The notes: generated by a model not told the origin, from the letters alone. A DNA stretch of 64,000 nt from Flavobacterium aestivum (GCF_026870175.2 NZ_CP113977.2:3658001-3722000), one strand, 5' to 3'. Counted from the stretch's first letter, positions 38,101-46,858 are shown. Translations and numbers: made by a program.

Positions 38101-40187
38101 ACAACTTTGAATTGAGTAATAATGGGAATCGTTTAAAATTACAATCCGAATCTGAAGCTCCTAATTCACCTTTGTCAATCAATTTTGAAAATTTTGAAAT
38201 AGAATCTATTTCGAATATGCTCGAAAAAAGCGATCTACAAATGGGCGGAAAAATTAATGGAAACGCTTTATTAAAAGACATAAGGAAAAATCCAGTATTT
38301 ACCTCCGATTTAAAGATTGAAAATTTTAGTTTTAGAAAAGATACTTTAGGTACCGTCAGTATAAAAGTCAATAATGAAATTGCTAATCAATATGATGCCA
38401 AAGTTTCGATCACGGATCAAGGCAATCAAGTTGATTTAGTGGGCAATTACAAAACACTTGATAATAGCCTTGACATGAACCTTATTGTTGAAAAGCTAAA
38501 CATGAAAAGTATTCAAGGCTTTTCTATGAATCATATAACGGAAAGCACTGGTTTTCTTAACGGAACATTTACAATTTCTGGAGATGTAAATCAACCAAAA
38601 ATAGTTGGGGGACTAAAATTTAATGATGTTGGTTTCAAGGTAAAGGATTTGAATTCTAATTTTAAATCAATTAATGATACAATCGAATTTACAAACGATG
38701 CTATTACTTTTGATCATTTCACCATTAAAGATGAGAAAGACAATGACCTTGTGATTAACGGAATCATTGACAGTAAAAATTTCAGCAATTTAGGCTTTGA
38801 TTTAACTGTAGATGCCGATAATTTTAAAGCTATGAATTCTAAAGCCAAAGACAATGATTTGTATTATGGAGAATTATTTTTGGACAACCATTTAAAAATA
38901 AAAGGAAATATCGATAATCCTATCGTAGAAGGAAATATCAAAATAAATAAAGACACCAAACTAACGATGGTAATGCCACAATCTGATCCTTCGGTAGCCA
39001 GTCGAGAGGGAATTGTTGAATTTATCGATCAAGATCAGATACAAATTGCAAAAACCGTTGCCGCAGAAGAATCCGAAATAAAATCGACTATAAAAGGGAT
39101 TGATGCATCAGTAAATATAGAAATAGACAAAGATGCCGAGTTTTTTATCATTATAGACAAATCTAATGGAGACTTTATCCGATTTAAAGGCAAAGCTCTC
39201 TTAGCTGGAGGTATAGATCCATCTGGAAAAACTAGCTTAACCGGAAAATTAGAATTTAATGAAGGGGCTTATGAAATGACATTTAGCGCCATTAAACGAA
39301 AATTTGCAATCAAAAAGGGAAGCTATATTCAATGGAATGGCGAGCCAACATCAGCCGATATCAATATTACAGCGATATATAAAATAAATACCGCCCCTAT
39401 TGACTTACTGCAAAATCAATTGATAAACTCTACTGATGAAGTAAAAAACACATTTAAGGAAAAGATCCCTTTTGAAACCGAATTAATAATAAAAGGCGAA
39501 TTAATGAAGCCTGACATTACTTTTGATATTATTCTTCCAACAGAAAATACTAATGTTTCATCTGATGTCATCAATTTAACTCAAAAAAGACTGTCTCAGT
39601 TAAGACAAGACCCAAATGAATTGAATAAACAAGTTTTATCATTACTGGTAATGAATCGTTTTATTGGCGAAGATCCATTTAGCTCTGAGGCAGGAGGAAC
39701 ATCAGTATCGGCTATGGCAAAATCTAGTGCCAGCCAAATTCTTACCAATCAAATGAACGATCTAACCAAGGATCTAATTAAGGGAGTTGAACTTAATTTT
39801 AATTTAAACTCAACCGAAGTATATTCCAGCGGACAAAGAGAAGAGAAAACAGATCTAAATGTTGGAGTTACAAAAAGATTATTGAATGACAGGCTTAAGG
39901 TTACAGTAGGAAGTAATTTTGGACTGGAAGGACCACAACAAGCCAATCAGCAAAACTATAACTTCGCTGGTGATGTAACATTAGACTATCAACTATCAAA
40001 AGATGGAAGATACAAACTAAAAGCCTACCGTGTCAATAAATACCAAGTAGCGCTACAAGGTGAAGTTATGGAAACAGGAGTAGGTTTTACCATAACCATG
40101 GATTATAAAAAATTTAAAGAACTGTTTCAAAAAGATAAAGACAAAAAAACGAAGCTAAAAGCCCAAAAAAAGAAAACGGATGAATAA
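35193..40187 (+). CDS. tamB: TamB-like translocation and assembly module inner-membrane protein
   Basis: A very large (1664-residue) envelope-spanning protein of the AsmA/TamB (repeating beta-groove) class. It has one N-terminal transmembrane helix (about 13-30), then a long periplasmic region rich in short beta strands. The C-terminal DUF490-like domain (about 1200-1640) shows IEGNIKINKDTKLTM, LTGKLEFNEGAYEMTFSAI and DVTLDYQLSKDGRYKL. The start is a TTG: no in-frame ATG lies near the membrane helix, and this position gives a sound N-terminus. It overlaps tamL by 8 bases. The pair is proposed to move lipids or proteins to the outer membrane. Confidence 0.9.
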   Translation: MNKNLQKTISFFRWAIATIIVLLLLLLILVHIPSVQNFTKEKLVSYLQDKIKTKVAIDSLSFGITKEVILTGVYLEDQKKDTLLSAKKLVADISLLPLLNNKIEINSVKLEKATATIKKDKNSVFNFDYIIKAFDTGEKPKDDSKPMVFSMENIDLNHIRLKYSDAIAQNDLSIGLKHLGTYITSFDLEQMNFEIPKITVNGLQLKFKQGIPKKTITNKETTPTKTTTPDLKLKLGEIDLSKLLIDYKDENSKVTSSLSMKKFLVKFNVINLSNQFISIEKIDLSDTKGSLALGKITKKATPKTTVANTPNDWEVRINKTDIKEVGFKFDNDNVASLQKGIDYNHLNIRHVNLSAETFNYTPESTAVTILSLSAKEQSGLNIQSFKTDFFYGQKVTFLKNLYFKTPHTLLKDKLILEYPSIASISENPGELNIKTSLKQSRLGFKDLLLFAPTLANSNPFKSNPNSILLINGKVSGKLKNIEIPNLEISGLGKTKVHASGKIVGLPDMKKAHFDITLKEFKSNSKDINSFVPKGTIPNSIVLPSQLSVNGTFKGTLTNFYTNLNLLSSLGNAKVKASFDQTRKNKEKYDAQAQLYNFDLGKLIKNDSIGKVTLKANIKGVGLNTKTAISNFNGSVEKIYFNKYTYQNLNLNGKINNGKFNFIANAKDPNLTFDIEGNGALGDKYPKANIKLNMDIADLEKLNLHAGPLKLRGQTVAEIQTADIDYPNGKIIFSNIQIENEKESFTIDSIQVTAITSAKKNEVKLYSPFLDAEINGHYQLSKLAAALSHSVANYYNTTPSIPKERVANQKLNFKLNVKNSLLVTKFIPDLKSIDPFTIVGLYNSENDTININGTIPRIVYKDNTISNVILKLDTQDKALVYNLNIDDIDSPNYKLPYTSLTGKVKDNTVDYLFQLKDLNDKDRYTIAGTLKTEKGDSEISLNPENLLLNYEKWKVTTDNLIRLDKNGLYANNFELSNNGNRLKLQSESEAPNSPLSINFENFEIESISNMLEKSDLQMGGKINGNALLKDIRKNPVFTSDLKIENFSFRKDTLGTVSIKVNNEIANQYDAKVSITDQGNQVDLVGNYKTLDNSLDMNLIVEKLNMKSIQGFSMNHITESTGFLNGTFTISGDVNQPKIVGGLKFNDVGFKVKDLNSNFKSINDTIEFTNDAITFDHFTIKDEKDNDLVINGIIDSKNFSNLGFDLTVDADNFKAMNSKAKDNDLYYGELFLDNHLKIKGNIDNPIVEGNIKINKDTKLTMVMPQSDPSVASREGIVEFIDQDQIQIAKTVAAEESEIKSTIKGIDASVNIEIDKDAEFFIIIDKSNGDFIRFKGKALLAGGIDPSGKTSLTGKLEFNEGAYEMTFSAIKRKFAIKKGSYIQWNGEPTSADINITAIYKINTAPIDLLQNQLINSTDEVKNTFKEKIPFETELIIKGELMKPDITFDIILPTENTNVSSDVINLTQKRLSQLRQDPNELNKQVLSLLVMNRFIGEDPFSSEAGGTSVSAMAKSSASQILTNQMNDLTKDLIKGVELNFNLNSTEVYSSGQREEKTDLNVGVTKRLLNDRLKVTVGSNFGLEGPQQANQQNYNFAGDVTLDYQLSKDGRYKLKAYRVNKYQVALQGEVMETGVGFTITMDYKKFKELFQKDKDKKTKLKAQKKKTDE

Positions 40188-42474
40188 AACGTCTTTATTA
40201 TATTTCTTTATTCTGTTGATGTTTATCTCTTCCTGTAGCAATCTAAAATATCTACAGGAAGGAGAAATGCTCTATACGGGTGCTAAAGTAAAAATAGAAG
40301 GAAAAGATAGCATCACAAAAGAAAGCAAACAGTTAAAAACAGAATTAGAAAAACTCTTACGCCCAAAACCCAATACTGTAATACTGGGCATGAGACCTAG
40401 TCTATATATCTATAATGTTGTTGGACCAGTAAAAAAAGAAAAAGGATTCAAATATTGGTTAAAAACAAAGATAGGAGAACCACCGGTTTTAGTAAGTCAA
40501 CTCGATTTGAAACACAACAAAGACTTACTTCAAAATTACACAGAAAACAAAGGATATTTTAACTCAAAAACAAAGGCAGACACCATCCATAAAGGAAAAA
40601 CGGTTAGCGCCATTTACACTCAGAACCCAGGGAAGCAATACACTATAAGAACTGTTAAATTCCCAACAGATACTTCAGCACTCACAACTGCTATTCAAAC
40701 AACAATTCCGGGAAGTTTCCTAAAAGTAAATGAAGGATACAGTTTTGATAAAATAAAAGAAGAACGCATCCGGATTAACAATAACCTTAAGGAAGAGGGA
40801 TACTATTATTTTGACCCCGACTATCTTAAGGTACAGGTAGACAGCACTGTTTCTAACCATCAGGTAGATCTTATTGTAAAAGTAAAAAATGATGCACCAG
40901 CTATATCAAAAAAACAATATAGAATAAATAAAATCATTATTTATCCCAATTACTCAGTTGCATCCGACACGGCAAAAGCAACTAATGATTCGGTTATAAA
41001 ACACCATGATTTTACGATTTATGATTCAGAAAAACTTTTTAAACCCGAAATTTTCGATCAGGCTTTAACTTTCAAAAAAGGTGACCTATACAATAGAACA
41101 GACCATAATTTATCCCTGAAGAATATAGAGAACATTGGCGCTTTCAAATTTGTAAAAAACAAATTCGTAGCAGCAGATACTACTGGTAATTATCTAGATG
41201 CCTATTATTATTTAACACCATTACCAAAAAAATCAATCCGATTAGAGCTTTTAGCCAAAACTAATTCGGCCAATTACAATGGTACTGAGCTGAATTTAAA
41301 CTGGAGCAATCGAAATTTCTTTGGAGGAGCCGAATTATTCAATCTCTCAATTTATGGAGGTTTTGAAGTACAGGTTTCCGGACAAAACACGGGTTATAAT
41401 GTATACACAGCAGGTACAGAAGCCAATTTGCTATGGCCAAAAATTTTGTCTCCTTTTAAAATAAAGCCTTATAATGGATTTATGGCCAAAACAAAAGTAA
41501 CTGCAGGATACGAATACCAAAACAGAACACAATTGTATTCTCTTCAAACCATGAAAGCTTCTTTTGGCTATTTGTGGAAATCGAATGAACGAAAAGAACA
41601 CCAATTGAACATCGCCGAAATTACTTATGCCAGACCAAAAGATGTAACAGCACTGTATCAGGAACAAGTAGATAAAAACCCTTCCCTGGAAAATGTGGTA
41701 GAACAACAGTTGGTTTTTGGCCCAACCTATTCCTATATCTACAGTAATATCATGAAGAAAGAAAAGAGAAATACGATATATTATAAAGGATCAATCAGTC
41801 TTTCTGGCAATCTTGCCGGTTTAATTACTTCGGCCAATATAAAAAAGAAAGATACTGTTGAAATATTAGGTGTTCCTTTTAGCCAATTTGTCCGATTAGA
41901 AAATGAATTCAAACATTATTTAAAATTAGGAAAAGATTCCCAACTCGCCAGCAGAATGATTGTTGGAGCAGGTTTTGCTTATGGCAACTCAAATGAAATG
42001 CCGTATATCTCACAATTTTTTATAGGAGGAACAAATAGTATTAGGGCGTTTAAAGCACGTGCAATAGGTCCCGGAACTTACTATGATCCAGCACTTAATA
42101 CTGATGGCTATACCGAAGACCAATCGGGTGATCTAAAATTAGAATTGAATACAGAATACAGAACTAAATTATACCGAATGATAAAAGGAGCTGCGTTTAT
42201 TGATGCCGGGAATATATGGTTGCTACATGACAATCCAAACAAACCGGGAGCAAAATTCTCCTCAGATTTCATGAATGAATTAGCAGTTGGTGTTGGTGTT
42301 GGATTGCGTTTTGATTTATCCGTTTTAATCTTCAGGACTGATTTAGCCTTTCCTATTCGAAAACCTTATTTACCTGATGGAAATCGCTGGGTAATTGACT
42401 CTATTGATTTTGGAAGCGGAAGTTGGCGCAACGAAAATTTGATTTTTAATATTGCAATTGGTTATCCTTTCTAA
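40180..42474 (+). CDS. tamL: BamA/TamA-superfamily outer-membrane lipoprotein TamL
   Basis: A 764-residue Omp85-family protein. Unusually for the superfamily it has a lipoprotein signal (Cys19 in FISSCSNLKYL), as in the Bacteroidota TamL type. POTRA-like domains fill about residues 25-340 (YTVRTVKF-like strands and repeated YNRTDHNLSLKNIENIGAFKFV). A 16-strand-type barrel occupies the C-terminal half and includes the surface-loop motif near FIGGTNSIRAFKARAIGPGTY and a terminal Phe (IAIGYPF). It overlaps tamB by 8 bases and should work with it. Confidence 0.92.
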   Translation: MNKTSLLYFFILLMFISSCSNLKYLQEGEMLYTGAKVKIEGKDSITKESKQLKTELEKLLRPKPNTVILGMRPSLYIYNVVGPVKKEKGFKYWLKTKIGEPPVLVSQLDLKHNKDLLQNYTENKGYFNSKTKADTIHKGKTVSAIYTQNPGKQYTIRTVKFPTDTSALTTAIQTTIPGSFLKVNEGYSFDKIKEERIRINNNLKEEGYYYFDPDYLKVQVDSTVSNHQVDLIVKVKNDAPAISKKQYRINKIIIYPNYSVASDTAKATNDSVIKHHDFTIYDSEKLFKPEIFDQALTFKKGDLYNRTDHNLSLKNIENIGAFKFVKNKFVAADTTGNYLDAYYYLTPLPKKSIRLELLAKTNSANYNGTELNLNWSNRNFFGGAELFNLSIYGGFEVQVSGQNTGYNVYTAGTEANLLWPKILSPFKIKPYNGFMAKTKVTAGYEYQNRTQLYSLQTMKASFGYLWKSNERKEHQLNIAEITYARPKDVTALYQEQVDKNPSLENVVEQQLVFGPTYSYIYSNIMKKEKRNTIYYKGSISLSGNLAGLITSANIKKKDTVEILGVPFSQFVRLENEFKHYLKLGKDSQLASRMIVGAGFAYGNSNEMPYISQFFIGGTNSIRAFKARAIGPGTYYDPALNTDGYTEDQSGDLKLELNTEYRTKLYRMIKGAAFIDAGNIWLLHDNPNKPGAKFSSDFMNELAVGVGVGLRFDLSVLIFRTDLAFPIRKPYLPDGNRWVIDSIDFGSGSWRNENLIFNIAIGYPF

Positions 42475-42570
42475 AATAAAAAAGGTTCTAGCCTCAACTA
42501 CGTGAGCTTCTCAAAATTAGAAAAAAATCACCTTGACCCGAGCAATTGATGTTTTTATATGAATAACAAA

Positions 42571-42733
42571 CTAATCTTTTAGTGGATTATTAAAAAAATC
42601 TGCGAAATCTGCGTGCCATATTTCACGCAGATTTCGCAGATTTTCGCAGATAAAATTAGCGCGAGAAGAATAGAATTAAAATTATTGGTGTTACTCTTAA
42701 TTATGTGACTTGAATCTGTACCCACACTATTGA
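42571..42733 (+). repeat. Dispersed repeat with TCTGCG palindrome, copy 1
   Basis: About 160 bases that match copy 2 (63657-63832, inverted) over nearly the whole length, both the palindrome and the following about 80 bases. The palindrome has arms of iterated aaatctgcg units around ccatatt. This copy lacks one 10-base unit in the left arm relative to copy 2. It fills most of the 330-base gap between tamL and the TauE/SafE gene, the rest of which holds only the terminator of the latter. Confidence 0.85.
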
Positions 42734-42744
42734 ATGTATAACCA

Positions 42745-42782
42745 TAAAAAAAGGCTCCCTAATAAAAGACAGCCTTTCTTAA
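42745..42782 (-). terminator. Terminator of the TauE/SafE gene
   Basis: AAAGGCT (42750-42756) and AGCCTTT (42771-42777) arms with a 14-base loop; the minus strand reads out into a run of T. It begins 23 bases past the stop. Confidence 0.75.
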
Positions 42783-42804
42783 AATATTTTTTTTCCTAAA
42801 TCAC

Positions 42805-43587
42805 TTAAGAAACCAACTTGAATCCTACAAAAAATAACATTACTGCAATAGCGTTTCTAAGAAATAAATCAGGAACTTTACCACTCAACATACTACCCAT
42901 ATAAATTCCGGGAAGAGACCCCATCAATAATTGTCCTAATAATTCTAAATCTAAATTCCCCATTGTAGCATGACCTAATCCTGCAACAAGTGTAAGCGGA
43001 ACAGCATGAGCAATTTCAGTTCCCACCAAACGAGGTGTAGGCAAAAGAGGGTATAGAAAAAAAAGTGTAACCGTTCCTAAAGCTCCAGCACCAATAGAAG
43101 TAAGAGTTACAGTCACTCCCAACAAAACCCCAATGGCAACCGTTAGAAGATTTTGGGTCTTACTCTCGCTGTGGAATTTATCTCCTGCGTGTCTTTGCGA
43201 AAATACCAAAAGTTTCTTTTTGAATATAATAGCAACTGATGTAAAAAGTAATGCCCACCCTAAACTAAATTTTATAATAGCATTTAGAGCTGTAATATCA
43301 GTGTTCAAACTATGAAGCACCCATAATGTCAGCAAGGCTGCTGGAATACTCCCAAGAGAAAGCCAACCTGTTATACTCCAATTGATATTCTTTTTTTTAT
43401 TATGAACATATATTCCGCCAGCTTTAGTAATTGCTGCATATAATAAATCGGTACCTACAGCAGTCGTGGGACTAATCCCAAACCATAATAAAATGGGAGT
43501 CATCAAAGAACCTCCACCTACTCCTGTCATCCCTACTATAAAACCTACAGCTAAACCTGCAACAACTAAACCAACTTGAAAATCCAT
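42805..43587 (-). CDS. TauE/SafE-family anion exporter
   Basis: A 260-residue inner-membrane protein with about eight helices, of the TauE/SafE (DUF81) family that exports sulfite, sulfoacetate or other organic anions. The family repeats are clear: GLAVGFIVGMTGVGGGSLMTPILLWFGISPTTAVGTDLLYAA near the N-terminus and a matching half later (GVTVTLTSIGAGALGTVTLFFLYP, then LVGTEIAHAVPLTLVAGLGH). The exact substrate is not shown. It is a single-gene unit with its own promoter box (43620-43627) and terminator. YeeE/YedE genes for sulfur uptake occur 17 kb away. Confidence 0.92.
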   Translation of the reverse strand: MDFQVGLVVAGLAVGFIVGMTGVGGGSLMTPILLWFGISPTTAVGTDLLYAAITKAGGIYVHNKKKNINWSITGWLSLGSIPAALLTLWVLHSLNTDITALNAIIKFSLGWALLFTSVAIIFKKKLLVFSQRHAGDKFHSESKTQNLLTVAIGVLLGVTVTLTSIGAGALGTVTLFFLYPLLPTPRLVGTEIAHAVPLTLVAGLGHATMGNLDLELLGQLLMGSLPGIYMGSMLSGKVPDLFLRNAIAVMLFFVGFKLVS

Positions 43588-43619
43588 AAATTCAATCTTT
43601 ATTTTTCTTTTTTTTTTGA

Positions 43620-43627
43620 CAAAAGTA
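43620..43627 (-). promoter_or_regulatory. Flavobacterial -7 box, TauE/SafE gene
   Basis: Minus strand TACTTTTG, 32 bases before the ATG at 43587. Confidence 0.5.
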
Positions 43628-43946
43628 GAAAAAATGACCTACAATACAGAGGAGTAAGCACTTCTAGACTCAAACAGAGCGCTTATTTTTAAAAGAAAAA
43701 ACTTTATTTTATTTCATCATTATTCCGCCAAAAAAAGCATTTATTGCTAAAATCATTTTTATTCTACCCTAAAATCAAAAAATTTTCTTTTTTCTCAGAA
43801 AAAATTAATCATTTGACAATAACTCTATATAATTAATAGACTATATGGAATTAATTAAAATTATTAACAATACAAATTTTAACATAAATTTTACAAGAAT
43901 TTACTTTGTTTGTTGATTTTGAAGACAATTCTAGAATTCAAATTTG

Positions 43947-43954
43947 TAACTTTG
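43947..43954 (+). promoter_or_regulatory. Flavobacterial -7 box, rlmH
   Basis: TAACTTTG, a full match to TAnnTTTG, 21 bases before the rlmH ATG. A TTTG lies 25 bases upstream (43918-43921). Confidence 0.6.
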
Positions 43955-43975
43955 CCGCTCTGAAATCCTACCAAA

Positions 43976-44449
43976 ATGAACATCAAACTTATCGCAATCG
44001 GGAAAACCGATAATAAATCATTACAAACTTTAATTGATGATTATACAAAGCGATTGTCTTTTTATATCAAATTTGATTTGGAAATCATTCCCGATATCAA
44101 AAACGTAAAAAACTTATCTGAGAGCCAGCAAAAAGAGAAAGAAGGTGAACTTATACTTTCAAAAATTACTCCAACAGATCAGCTTATCCTATTGGACGAA
44201 AACGGAAAAACCTTTTCTAGTGTAGCCTTTTCAGCTGAATTACAAAAGAAAATGAACTCAGGTATTAAGACATTGGTTTTCGTAATTGGTGGCCCATATG
44301 GCTTTTCAGATACCGTTTATGCTAAAGCAAACGGTAAAATATCACTTTCCCTAATGACTTTTCCCCATCAGATGGTGCGTTTATTTTTTATTGAGCAATT
44401 GTACCGCGGTTTTACTATTTTGAGAAATGAACCTTACCACCATCAGTAA
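43976..44449 (+). CDS. rlmH: 23S rRNA (pseudouridine1915-N3)-methyltransferase
   Basis: SPOUT-fold methyltransferase of 157 residues that methylates pseudouridine in helix 69 of 23S rRNA. The AdoMet-binding knot is visible as FVIGGPYGFSD near residues 101-111. The C-terminal motif SLSLMTFPHQMVRLFFIEQLYRG and the end YHHQ are diagnostic. Length and ends are normal. It has its own short-leader promoter and stands apart from the next gene by 249 bases. Confidence 0.97.
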   Translation: MNIKLIAIGKTDNKSLQTLIDDYTKRLSFYIKFDLEIIPDIKNVKNLSESQQKEKEGELILSKITPTDQLILLDENGKTFSSVAFSAELQKKMNSGIKTLVFVIGGPYGFSDTVYAKANGKISLSLMTFPHQMVRLFFIEQLYRGFTILRNEPYHHQ

Positions 44450-44698
44450 TTTTTTTATAGAATTCTATTTCCCCTATTCAAAATTTTAAAACTCCAATTT
44501 CAGTCTTAAAATCGCTTGAAAACAGGGTTATCGCAATCCTAAAAAAAGACATATTTTATTTATTATCAATATTTTACACATAAAAACACTCGTGATTAAA
44601 AATAAAAACGTAAATTTATTATGTCTTTATTAAATCTTAATAAAATTTAATAATTGTATTTTTTTTATTCATTTTTCTAATCTTAAAAATATATAATT

Positions 44699-45178
44699 AT
44701 GAAATCTATATTCAGTTTTTCAGCAATTTTATTCTTGTTTTTCATCGGAATATCATGTTCCAATAGCGATGATAATAATTCTACGCCTACACCAACACCT
44801 ACCCCTGTTATCACAACGTTCGCAGCTACTTTGACTCCTCCAGCTGGCGTTACATCAAGTGCTTCTGGTAGTGCAGCGCTCACATTGAACCAAACTGCCA
44901 AAACATTTTCAATTACTGTAAATTATACAGGACTAACACCAAATGCTGGGCATATACATAACGCAACTGGAGGCATTGAAATTCCTTTTACAAATGTCTC
45001 AACTTCTCCATTTACCGTATCTGGCTCCATAACCGATGCTCAAATGACAGAACTTTTGGCCAATCACTATTATGTAAACTTACATACTACAGCATACCCT
45101 AATGGAGAAATAAGTGGAACTCTTATGAAAACAGGTACCTCTGGCGGTGGCGGAGGTGGCGGAGGTGGTGGTTACTAA
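44699..45178 (+). CDS. CHRD-domain lipoprotein with poly-glycine tail
   Basis: A 159-residue exported lipoprotein: signal with lipobox ending at Cys20 (FIGISCSNSDDN), then a Thr-Pro linker (TPTPTPTP). The CHRD (chordin-like) domain covers about residues 40-148, with the family features GLTPNAGHIHNA and YYVNLHTTAYPNGEISGTL. After the domain the protein ends in ten consecutive Gly and a Tyr. CHRD domains occur in many secreted bacterial proteins of unknown role. The Gly run is coded by mixed GGN codons, not a pure DNA repeat, which argues for selection at protein level. Confidence 0.92.
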   Translation: MKSIFSFSAILFLFFIGISCSNSDDNNSTPTPTPTPVITTFAATLTPPAGVTSSASGSAALTLNQTAKTFSITVNYTGLTPNAGHIHNATGGIEIPFTNVSTSPFTVSGSITDAQMTELLANHYYVNLHTTAYPNGEISGTLMKTGTSGGGGGGGGGGY

Positions 45179-45213
45179 CACCTTCAAGCTAACAATCTAA
45201 CTTTATATAAAAT

Positions 45214-45247
45214 AACAAAGCCATTCTTTTAAAAGAATGGCTTTTAT
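45214..45247. terminator. Bidirectional terminator between the CHRD gene and the convergent lipoprotein gene
   Basis: Perfect 14-bp palindrome (45217-45230 and 45231-45244) ending in T-rich sequence on both strands, 38 bases after the CHRD stop and 40 bases past the convergent stop. Confidence 0.85.
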
Positions 45248-45284
45248 AATTTCAGGCTTTTATATTATTCGCAAAAAATTAGTA

Positions 45285-45905
45285 TCAATAGACATACTCT
45301 TTAGAAACCACGTTCTTTAATTCTACAGAATGAATAAAGACTTTATTCTGAATATAACTTCCATAGCTACTGTTTTTATCAAAACAATATAATATTTCTT
45401 TTGAATCAGTATTCGCGTTATTAATGAATTTTTGCAAATCCTTTTTAGGAACTACCTCATTATTTACTATTATTTTTCCGTCTTTGGAGAAAAACACAAC
45501 TAATCCTTTTTTAGGCTTTTCTAATTTATAATACACTTGTGTAAAAGGAATAAAAGCAAGATTTTTGCCTATACTATCAGCATAAGAATAATAATTGAGT
45601 GCCAACTCATTTCTATGTTCTTTTTCTTCGCGTTTCCTTTTTTGCAATTTCATCACTTCAGGAATAACCAAACGCAAAGGCAATCGTTTGTCAATATTCA
45701 AAATCCAATTGGTGGTAATAATACTGTTCTTTCTGTTTACTTCGGCCAAAGTATCTTTGCCATTTACCCTAAAAAAAATATAAATTGGCGAAAGGTCAAA
45801 CACTTCTTTTACAATAGTAGTATCCGATTTTGGCAACAAAACATCTTCCTTATTTCCGCAAGAAACACATAACAATACTACAATACCAAATAAATATTTT
45901 ATCAT
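45285..45905 (-). CDS. Lipoprotein of unknown function with TonB-like C-terminal layout
   Basis: A 206-residue protein. The start is set at ATG 45905, giving a lipoprotein signal with Cys16 (VVLLCVSCGNKED); an in-frame TTG further up lies inside a promoter box and is rejected. The mature part has a short acidic linker, a segment of strands (PIYIFFRVNGKDTLAEVNRK) and a basic helix (KLQKRKREEKEHRNEL), then FIPFTQVYYKLEKPKKGLVVFFSKDGKIIVNNEVVPKKDLQKF. I do not recognise the family. The TonB-like impression rests only on strand pattern and is weak. It lies 41 bases after folP on the same strand. Confidence 0.75.
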   Translation of the reverse strand: MIKYLFGIVVLLCVSCGNKEDVLLPKSDTTIVKEVFDLSPIYIFFRVNGKDTLAEVNRKNSIITTNWILNIDKRLPLRLVIPEVMKLQKRKREEKEHRNELALNYYSYADSIGKNLAFIPFTQVYYKLEKPKKGLVVFFSKDGKIIVNNEVVPKKDLQKFINNANTDSKEILYCFDKNSSYGSYIQNKVFIHSVELKNVVSKEYVY

Positions 45906-45926
45906 TTTAATACTTTTTATACAAAT

Positions 45927-45934
45927 CAAAGCTA
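45927..45934 (-). promoter_or_regulatory. Flavobacterial -7 box, lipoprotein gene
   Basis: Minus strand TAGCTTTG, 21 bases before ATG 45905 in the folP-lipoprotein gap. It contains the TTG that an automatic start choice could take. Confidence 0.5.
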
Positions 45935-45946
45935 ATTCCTAATTAT

Positions 45947-46771
45947 TTAAAAATTCATTTTATTGAATAAATGAACACATTCTACGGCTTCCTTCACATC
46001 ATGAACCCTAAGAATCTTGGCTCCTTTGGTTAGAGCAATCGTGTTTAAAACCGTAGTACCGTTTAAGGCCATTTCGGCATCTACTCCCAATGTTTTATAA
46101 ATCATTGATTTTCTTGAAATACCAGCCAACAATGGCATTTCTAACATTTGAAACAATTCTAATTTTTGCATAACGGTATAATTTTGTTCCAATGTTTTAG
46201 CAAAACCAAAACCAGGATCCACAATTAAATCGTTTATACCAAGTAATCTTGCAGCAGCAATCCGTTCAGAGAAATAAAATAGCATTTCTTTAATTACGTC
46301 ATTATATTCCGCAAAAGTATGCATCGTTTGCGGTGTTCCTTTCATATGCATCATAATGTATGGAACTTTATATTTCGCAACAGTTTCCAGCATTTTATCA
46401 TCTAAAATTCCTGCCGAAATATCATTGATAATAGCAGCTCCATTTTCTATACAAACCTTTGCAACTTCTGCACGAAAGGTATCTATTGATAATATAATTT
46501 CCGGAAAATGCTTTTGTAATAAATTGACAACTGGAACAATTCTCGAGATCTCCTCTTCTTCGGAAACAAACTCAGCATTAGGTTTACTGGAATAGGCTCC
46601 CACATCAATAAAATCAGCTCCTTCGGTTAGCATTTTTTCAACACGCGACAAAAGTTCGGCTTCATTATTGTACTTCCCACCATCAAAAAAAGAGTTGGGA
46701 GTTACATTCAAAATCCCCATAACTTTCGGCATCGATAAGTCAATAAGTTGCCCTTTACAGTTTATAGTCAT
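45947..46771 (-). CDS. folP: Dihydropteroate synthase
   Basis: Condenses para-aminobenzoate with the pterin pyrophosphate in folate synthesis; the target of sulfonamides. The 274-residue TIM barrel has the signatures VMGILNVTPNSFFDGGKY (about 17-34), GADFIDVGAYSSKP, LSIDTFRAEV, INDISAG, MMHMKGTPQTM, DPGFGFAKT and GISRKSMI. Nothing is missing. It is divergent from the DUF1599-type gene 87 bases away, a neighbour also seen in other Bacteroidota from memory. Confidence 0.96.
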   Translation of the reverse strand: MTINCKGQLIDLSMPKVMGILNVTPNSFFDGGKYNNEAELLSRVEKMLTEGADFIDVGAYSSKPNAEFVSEEEEISRIVPVVNLLQKHFPEIILSIDTFRAEVAKVCIENGAAIINDISAGILDDKMLETVAKYKVPYIMMHMKGTPQTMHTFAEYNDVIKEMLFYFSERIAAARLLGINDLIVDPGFGFAKTLEQNYTVMQKLELFQMLEMPLLAGISRKSMIYKTLGVDAEMALNGTTVLNTIALTKGAKILRVHDVKEAVECVHLFNKMNF

Positions 46772-46858
46772 TCCAATTTGGTTTTAAAAACTTAAAATTC
46801 TGCATTCAAAAAAAATATTCTTATTTTTGATGCAATTTTATACAAATATACACCAATA

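Larger units (their letters stand above)
43588..43975. other. Divergent intergenic region of 388 bases
   Basis: Contains TAnnTTTG boxes for the TauE/SafE gene (minus) and rlmH (plus). The roughly 300 AT-rich bases between them show no ORF, repeat or terminator that I can support. Confidence 0.55.

Noticed and set aside
44683..44901. Minus-strand frame opposite the CHRD lipoprotein
   Set aside because: Its Val/Gly-rich sequence is the complement of the Thr-Pro linker and CHRD domain.
45285..45905. TonB protein
   Set aside because: It has a lipobox rather than an N-terminal membrane anchor, no proline-rich spacer and no YP motif; only a vague strand pattern fits.
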